A stretch of 64,000 nt of DNA from Delphinapterus leucas (lineage: Eukaryota > Chordata > Mammalia > Artiodactyla > Monodontidae), in contig NW_022098001.1 of NCBI RefSeq assembly GCF_002288925.2, positions 13,643,260 to 13,707,259 on the forward strand. The letters are read 5' to 3'. The position numbers were made by a program, and so were the translations under genes. Under the pieces are notes generated by a model, which saw only the letters and a list, made by a program, of their open reading frames with translations, was not told the origin of the DNA and did no database searches. Numbering within the stretch: the stretch's first letter is position 1; each line of letters begins with the position of its first letter. This document shows, in pieces, positions 58,518 through 64,000 of the stretch.

Positions 58518-59400
58518 CTTTTTTATCCATTCATCTGTCAATGGACATTTAGGTTGCTTCCATGTCTTGGCTATCGTAAAGAGCGCTGCTATGAACATTG
58601 GGGTGCATGTACCTTTTCTAAATAGAGTTTTCATCTTTTCTGGATATATACCCAGGAGTGGGATTGCTGGATCATATGGTAGCTCTATTTTTAGTTTTTA
58701 AAGTAACATCCATACTATTCTCCACAGTGGCTGCACCAACTTAACATTACCACCAACAAAAACATCTTCTCTTTGAAAGATAAAGTTAAGGAAATGAAAA
58801 AAAAATGACATAAACTAGGAGAAAATATTAGCAAAACATATATCTGATAAAGGACTAATAATAAGAATATATAAGAATTCTTAATAAGAAAATTCAATAA
58901 GAAAACTACCCCATTTCTTTCAAAAAGGAGTAACATTATCAACATGGCAACAGATTATTCCCAACTTCAGTCCCCTTCATAAGAAGACCAACTAGCAACT
59001 GTCCATAGACAAGACACCACTGTAAATATCCCAGACCATGGAAGTGAGGCTGAAGCACCCCCTTGGACCACAGAGACTGAGAAGGGTAGGAGAAGCAGCT
59101 ACACTCTGATTTCATTGCCCCTCACACAGGCCAGAATAGCACTGCACTGAGGGGACCCCCCCCCAGGCCTATGGTTTCTCCAGTGGGAAAAGGAGAGCCC
59201 AAGATGGACACTCAGCTCCCCATGTGTTGTGGGTCCTTTCCCAGGAGGCCCATTTGGGTGTCACTTCACAGGAATCACAGGGGAAATCTGCAAGGCTTGC
59301 CCACTGGAGATCAGACTGTGATGAAGTAGAGGGCAAGGCTTACAGCAACCAGGGTTCAGATCTTGGTAGATCAAGTTCCTTCTCACAGCAGTGCCCAATT

Positions 59401-60640
59401 AGAGATCCCAGCCAACTGCTCATCTACAGAGCCAAGCCAGTGGCCTCATTTTGGCCAAGAAAATTGGTGTGCAGTTCTGTCTGATTCAGGATCCAAAACA
59501 ATGAGCCTACCTGGGCTTGGAGCCTATGCTGCCACACCACCCAGGCAAGGAAGCTAATTCATAGCCCCACACATCACTAGGTGCAGACTTCACCCTGACT
59601 GACCAGGAAACCTGGGGGGAGAACTTTGGAAGCAATGTAGCCCAGCAGCACTTGAGCAGAGAGCCCAGCCAGTGGTTCTGCCTGTCTGCAGAGCTCAGCT
59701 GGTGGCCCTGTCTGGCCAGGGAGCTCAGTGCACAGTTCTGCATGATTTGGGTTCCTGGCCAGCAAGCCAAGCTGGGCTTGGAGCATGTTCTGTTGCCCCG
59801 CCCAGGCAGCAAATTAGGTTCATGGCCCTACCTACTGTTAAATATAGCCCTCAGTCTCACCCAATGAGAAAGCCTTACCAAGGTACCCAGGAGGCTGCAC
59901 CCTATAACCAGCTGCAGAGTCACCCAAGCAGAGAGCCCAGCCAGAAGCTCTTCCCATCTGCAGAGCTTAGCTGTTGGCCCTATCTGACCAGTGAACAGTT
60001 CTACCTGATTCTGTTCCCCAGCCAGTGAGCCATGCCAGCCATGGAATCTGTTATATGGCTCCACTCGAGCTGGGAAACAAATCTGAAGCTCTGCCTAGGG
60101 CTAAATATACCCTCCAGTCCCACCCGGCCACAAATCCTAACCAGAGCACCTGGAAGCTGTATAGCCCTCTATAGCCTCACCAACATTGTCACTTGAGCAG
60201 AGAGCCCAGCCAATGGCCCTACCCATTGGCAGAGCTGAGCCAGTGGTCCCATCTTGCCAGGAAGTTTGGTGGGCAGCCCTGTCAGATTCAGGTCCCCAGC
60301 CATTGAGCAGTAATATCCATGGAATAGATTCTACAGCCCTGCTTGCACAGGAAAGCAAGTTCATAGCCCTGCCCAACTGCCAAGTATAGCATCCAGTCCT
60401 ACCTGACTAGGAAGCCCAACCAGAGAATCCGTGCAACCATGGAGTCCATCATATAGCCTAGCTAAGACAGAAAACTAAACCAGCAGTCCTATCCAGCTAT
60501 TCCCAGCCAGTAGCACTTCCCTGGACTTTAGTGCATGGGCAGTGACCTCACCAAATAGAGACCGCCCCCCCCAATAGCAAGCCCCACCTGCCCAAAGACA
60601 CTGCCAGCTGACCAGTCCAGAACCCCAAGCAGAACCGACT
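59401..60640 (+). repeat. Tandem repeats in L1 5' UTR (period about 257-272 bp)
   Basis: About four and a half degenerate units. The anchor 'agagagcccagcca' recurs at 59,401 (diverged), 59,658, 59,930 and 60,199, with a weak partial start near 60,466. Each unit repeats in order 'gcagagct.agc.ggtggccc', '..cagttctg..tgatt..g', '..gccctgccta..', '..aaatatagcc..cagtc.cacc' and '..accagag.acctgg.agctg'. Repeated 5' monomers act as promoter units in some other L1 lineages. Whether these did so is inference. Confidence 0.75.
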
Positions 60641-60689
60641 AGTGAAGGACTGTCTCTGCCAAAGTGAACCTGTAAGGTCTGGAGGAGGG

Positions 60690-61590
60690 GTGCACTTATC
60701 CAAATGTCCAGATACCAATGCAAGGAATCAAGGATGACAGCAAATCAGGTAAACATGAGACCACCCAAAGAAACTAATAAACCACCAATAACAGACCCTG
60801 AAGAAATGAAGATCTATAAACTGTCTGATAAAGAATTCAAAAAAACCTCTTAAGAAGTTTAGTGAACTACAAGAGCTGAAAAATACAATGACTGACTTGA
60901 AGACTTGAATAGAGAGCTTCAACAATAGATTGACCAAGCAGAAGAAATAATCAGAGAACTAGAAGAAAGATCATTTGAAATTATCCAGTCAGAGGAGAAA
61001 AAAGAATGAAAAAGAGTGATGCAAGCCTATGAAACTTGTGGAACACTATCAGGAAAACAATATACATATTTTGGGAATCCCAGAAGGACAAGAGTAAGAG
61101 AAAGGAACCAAAAAAGATATTTAAATCAATAATGGCTGAAAACTTTCCAAACCTGGGGAGAGTAATAGACATCCAGATTCATGAGGTCCAGAGAACCCCA
61201 AATACGTTGAACTTGAAAATGGCTACAGGAAGACACATTAAATTGTCAAAGGTCAAAGACAAAGAAAGAAATATGAAAGTATAAGAGAAAAGTGACATGT
61301 CACATACAAGGGAAATTCCACACACCACCCCTGCCCCCAGCCCCAATAAGACTATGTGTGGATTTCTCAACAGAAAATTTTCAGGTCAGGAGAGAATGAA
61401 AGGATATATTCAAAATATTGAAATAAAAAACTGTCAACCAAGAATACAATACCTGGAAAAGCTATCCTTCAGAAATTAAGGAGAGATAAAGACTTTTCCA
61501 AACAGACAAAAGCTGAGGGAATTTATCACCACTAGACCTGCCTCACAAGAAATGCTAAAAGGAGTTCTTCGGGCAGACATAAAAGGATAC
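60690..61590 (+). pseudogene. L1 ORF1 remnant
   Basis: Decayed gene for the L1 RNA-binding chaperone protein. Recognisable blocks: a coiled-coil-like acidic/basic stretch (about 60,790-61,010); then A-E-N-F-P-N-L-G-R with R-T-P-N-T and R-H-I-K-L-S-K-V-K-D-K-E-R (61,130-61,280); then the C-terminal region with Q-P-R-I-Q-Y-L-E-K-L-S-F near 61,435-61,475 and T-T-R-P-A-S-Q-E-M-L-K-G (about 61,530-61,565). Several stops and frame changes. Confidence 0.78.
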
Positions 61591-62079
61591 TAATTAACAT
61601 AAAAACATATGAATGCAGGTGTAAAACTCACTGGTAATAGTAAATATATACTCAAAGTCAGATTCTCTAATAATGTGATGGGGGTGCATAATTCACTTGC
61701 AACTCTAGTTGAAGAGTTAGAAAAACAAATATGGTAAAAATAACCATAACTGCAATAATTTTTCATTGGATATGCAAAATAAAAATGTGTAAACTGTAAC
61801 TATAATAACCTAAAATATGAGTAGGGTGGGGAAATAAAAGTGTAAAGTTTAGAAATGCTATTAAAGTTAAGTTGTTATCAGCTTAAAATAGGATGTTATA
61901 TATTTTATGTGAGCCTCATAGCACCACAAAGGAAAAGCCTATAGTAGTTACACAAAAGATTATGATAAAGGTGTCAAAGCATACTGCTACAAGGAATCAC
62001 CAAATCATAAAAGAAGAGAGCAAATAGGAAGCAAGAAACAAAGAATCTACAAAACATTCAGAAAACAATTAACAAAATG

Positions 62080-63998
62080 ACAATAGTAAATCCTTAGCTA
62101 TCAATTGTTACTTTAAATGTAAATGGATTAAATTATGCCATCAAAAGACAAAGAATGGATGAATAAATTTTTTAAAAAAACCAACAATATGCTTCCTACT
62201 AAAGAGACACTTTAGCTTTAAGACACACACAGTGAGAGTGAAGGGATTGCAATGATATTTCAAGCAAACGGTAACCAAAAGCAAGTGGGGGTAGCTATAT
62301 TCACATTAGACAAAATAGACTTTAAGCTAAAAATGGTGAGAGACAAATAAGATCATTATATAATGAAAAAGGGGCCAATTTATTAAGAATATATGACAAT
62401 TTTAAATATTTAAGCACTCAACATTGGAGCACCTAAATATATAAAGCAAATATTAAACAGACCTAAAATAAGACATAAACAGCAATACAATAATAGTTGG
62501 GGGCCTTAATACCCCACTCCTGACAATGGATATATTATCCTGATGGAGAATCAATAAGGAAACAGTAGATTTGAGCAATGCTATAGACCAAATGGACCTA
62601 TCCAGAACATTCCATCTTACAAACAGCAAAATACACATTCTTCTCAAGCATACATGGAATATTTTCTAGAATAGATCATGGTAGGCCACAATCAAATCTT
62701 AGCAAATTTAAGAAGACTGAAATCATACCGAGTATCTTTTCTGACCACAGTAATATGAAAATAGAAATCAATAACAGGAGGAAAACTGGAAAAATCACAA
62801 AATATGGAAATTAACACACTCTTGAACAGCCAATAGCTCAAGGAAGAAATTAAAAGGAAAAAATTTAAAGCATCTTGAGACTTAAAAAAATGGAAACACA
62901 ATATACCAAAACTTACTGGAAGAAGCAAAAGCAGAAATAAGAACATTTATAGTGATAAACACATACATTAAGAAAAAAGAGAGTTCTCAAATAAACAAAC
63001 TAACTTTACACCCAAGGTACTAGAAATAGAAGAACCAACTAAGCCCAAAGTTAGCAGAAGGAAGGAAATAATAAAGATTAGAGCAGAAATAAAAAGATAG
63101 AGAATGTGAGAACAATAGAAAAGAAAAATAAAACCAAGAGTTGGCTCTTTGGAAAGATAAAAAAATAAACAAACCTTTAGCTAGACTAAGCAAGAGAAAA
63201 AGAGAGAGGACCCAAATAAATAAAATAATAAATGAAAGATAAATAAAATTATAACGGATACCACAGAAATACAAAGGATCATGAGAGACTACTATGAAAA
63301 ACTATATGCCAACAAACTGGACAACCTAGAAGAAATGGCTAAATTCCTGGAAACGTACAATATGCCAAGACTGAATCATGAAGGAATAGAAAATTCAAAC
63401 AGACCAATAATGAGTAAGGAGAGTGAAACAGCAATCAGGAACCTCACAGGGGCTTCCCTGTGGCACAGTGGTTGAGAGTCCGCCTGCTGATGCAGGGGAT
63501 GTGGGTTCGTGCCCCGGTCCGGGAGGATCCCACATGCTGCAGAGCGGCTAGACCCGTGAGCCATGGCCGCTGAGCCTGCGCGTCCGGAGCCTGTGCTCCG
63601 CAACGGGAGAGGCCACAACAGTGAGAGGCCCGCGTAACGCAAAAAAAAAAAAAAAAAAACCTCACAAAAGAAAAAGCCCAGGACAAGATGGTTTCACTGG
63701 TGAATTCTACCAAACATTTACAGAAGAATTAATGTCAATTCTTCTCAGACTCTGCCAAAAAATTGAAGAGGAGGCAACATTCCCAAAGTCATCCTATGAA
63801 GCCACCATCACCCTGATACCAAAACCAGACAAGAATACTACAAGAAAAGAAAATGACAGCCAATATCCCTGATGAATATAGATGTAAAAATTCTCAACAA
63901 AATACCAGTTAACCAAATTCAATAGCACATTAAAAAGATCATATACCATGATTAAGAGAGATTGACCCTTGAGATGCAGGAATGGTTCAAGATACACA
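62080..63998 (+). pseudogene. L1 ORF2 remnant (endonuclease and start of reverse transcriptase)
   Basis: Decayed ORF2. The endonuclease start reads as L-S-I-V-T-L-N-V-N-G-L-N (about 62,098-62,135). The S-D-H catalytic motif survives at 62,740-62,748, but the G-D-F-N site now reads G-G-L-N (about 62,496-62,513), losing the aspartate. Downstream are N-K-L-D-N-L-E-E-M-A-K-F-L-E-T (about 63,310-63,355) and [12 protein letters not shown] (about 63,800-63,835). A SINE at 63,449-63,657 interrupts it, and the reading continues off the window. Confidence 0.82.
63449..63657 (+). mobile_element. CHR-2 type SINE (sense) with TSD, in L1 ORF2
   Basis: 'ggggcttccctgtggcacag', the B-box region 'gggttcgtgccccggtccgg', 'ggccgctgagcctgcgcgtc', 'gagaggcccgcgtaacgc' and a poly(A) of about 18. 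The 9-base TSD 'aacctcaca' is at 63,440-63,448 and 63,658-63,666. One G of the usual 'cctggtggc' head is missing ('cctgtggc'). Confidence 0.94.
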
Positions 63999-64000
63999 AA

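Larger units (their letters stand above)
57961..58757 (-). mobile_element. L1 3' end (antisense), nested, perfect TSD
   Basis: Reversed 5'-truncated L1 of about 800 bp, including 'gacctatagttgatttacaa' and 'tcaggtgtacagctaaggag'. A 15-base TSD, 'aaaaacatcttctct', is at 57,946-57,960 and 58,758-58,772. It contains two microsatellites. Confidence 0.92.
56810..58912 (+). mobile_element. Old L1 (L1M type), sense, with two nested L1 insertions
   Basis: Old L1 ORF2 C-terminal half in sense: 'caaaattgggagacttgtag'-like sequence near 56,950, 'acacataggtcaatggaaca', 'tatggacaactggtatttac', 'gggagaaaatatta'-type sequence near 58,820 and 'atatctgataaaggactaat'. It is interrupted at 57,044-57,570 (sense L1) and 57,961-58,757 (antisense L1). 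At about 58,912 it stops short of its own 3' end and is followed by the 5' region of another L1. Confidence 0.82.
58913..64000 (+). mobile_element. Old L1 (L1M type), sense, with 5' UTR, ORF1 and ORF2; runs off the window
   Basis: The most complete L1 here. A GC-richer 5' UTR lies from about 58,920 to 60,690, including a tandem array. ORF1 remains at about 60,690-61,590. A spacer of about 500 bp follows, then ORF2 from about 62,080 to the window end, interrupted by a CHR-2 SINE at 63,449-63,657. Stops and frameshifts are throughout. The 3' end lies beyond 64,000. Confidence 0.82.

Noticed and set aside
59224..60376. Cluster of 60-118-codon frames on both strands
   Set aside because: They fall in the repeated, GC-richer L1 5' UTR. 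The frames repeat because the DNA repeats and show no known domain.
63449..63520. tRNA gene suggested by A- and B-box motifs
   Set aside because: The motifs belong to the tRNA-derived head of the CHR SINE; no tRNA fold or acceptor end follows. The same holds for the other SINE copies.
1..64000. A complete undescribed biological system
   Set aside because: Reading both strands, I found only repeats, one retropseudogene and unassigned non-coding DNA. Nothing suggests linked genes working together.

Overview
The window is mammalian nuclear DNA, almost certainly from a cetacean (whale or dolphin) and at least from Cetartiodactyla. The evidence is several copies of the tRNA-derived CHR SINE, including young copies (39,917-40,126 antisense; 48,910-49,111; 63,449-63,657) with the head, tail and A/B-box layout of cetacean CHR-2 elements. 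These sit among cetartiodactyl-type L1 3' ends (the 'ttattggagtata...tttacaatg' 3' UTR). There are no prokaryotic features.

I find no intact protein-coding gene, no structural RNA gene and no CRISPR array. It looks like a gene-poor, AT-rich intergenic (or deep intronic) stretch. By summing the intervals listed here, roughly half is recognisable interspersed repeat, mostly LINE-1.

Layout. 0.4-2.8 kb: L2 and MIR fossils. 2.8-11.6 kb: an old antisense L1 carrying a nested LTR-like element and a nested 3.8 kb L1 with its target-site duplication (TSD). 11.8-16.7 kb: an older L1 3' end, a MIR, a young L1 with a 5' inversion, and a CHR SINE. 18.2-23.1 kb: an L1 stub, an LTR fragment, a SERPINA10 processed pseudogene split by a CHR SINE, a young L1 3' end and a MIR. 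23-30 kb: mostly unrecognised sequence plus an L1 3' end. 30.3-32.3 kb: a layered L2 / old L1 / young L1 / mini-L1 stack. 34.4-37.8 kb: an antisense L1 with three nested insertions. 38.8-42.8 kb: L2 and an old antisense L1 hosting a SINE and a young L1 with a probable 3' transduction. 42.8-56.8 kb: mostly unrecognised sequence with small fossils (hAT-like elements, MIR, L2, L3/CR1-like, one SINE, one LTR-like element, one internal L1 piece). 56.8-64 kb: two old sense L1s. The first carries two nested L1 3' fragments; the second starts with a tandemly repeated 5' UTR, retains decayed ORF1 and ORF2, and runs off the right edge.

There is no operon or pathway logic here. The information lies in the order of insertions. 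Many insertions have clean TSDs, which lets the layers be ordered and makes them possible presence/absence markers. I did not find a new biological system. The most unusual items are the 3'-transducing L1 (40.8-41.3 kb), the 76-bp inverted mini-L1 (31.9 kb), the repeated L1 5' UTR (59.4-60.6 kb) and the SERPINA10 retrocopy. Repeat family names come from recognising the sequence, not from a database search; old-family subtypes are tentative.
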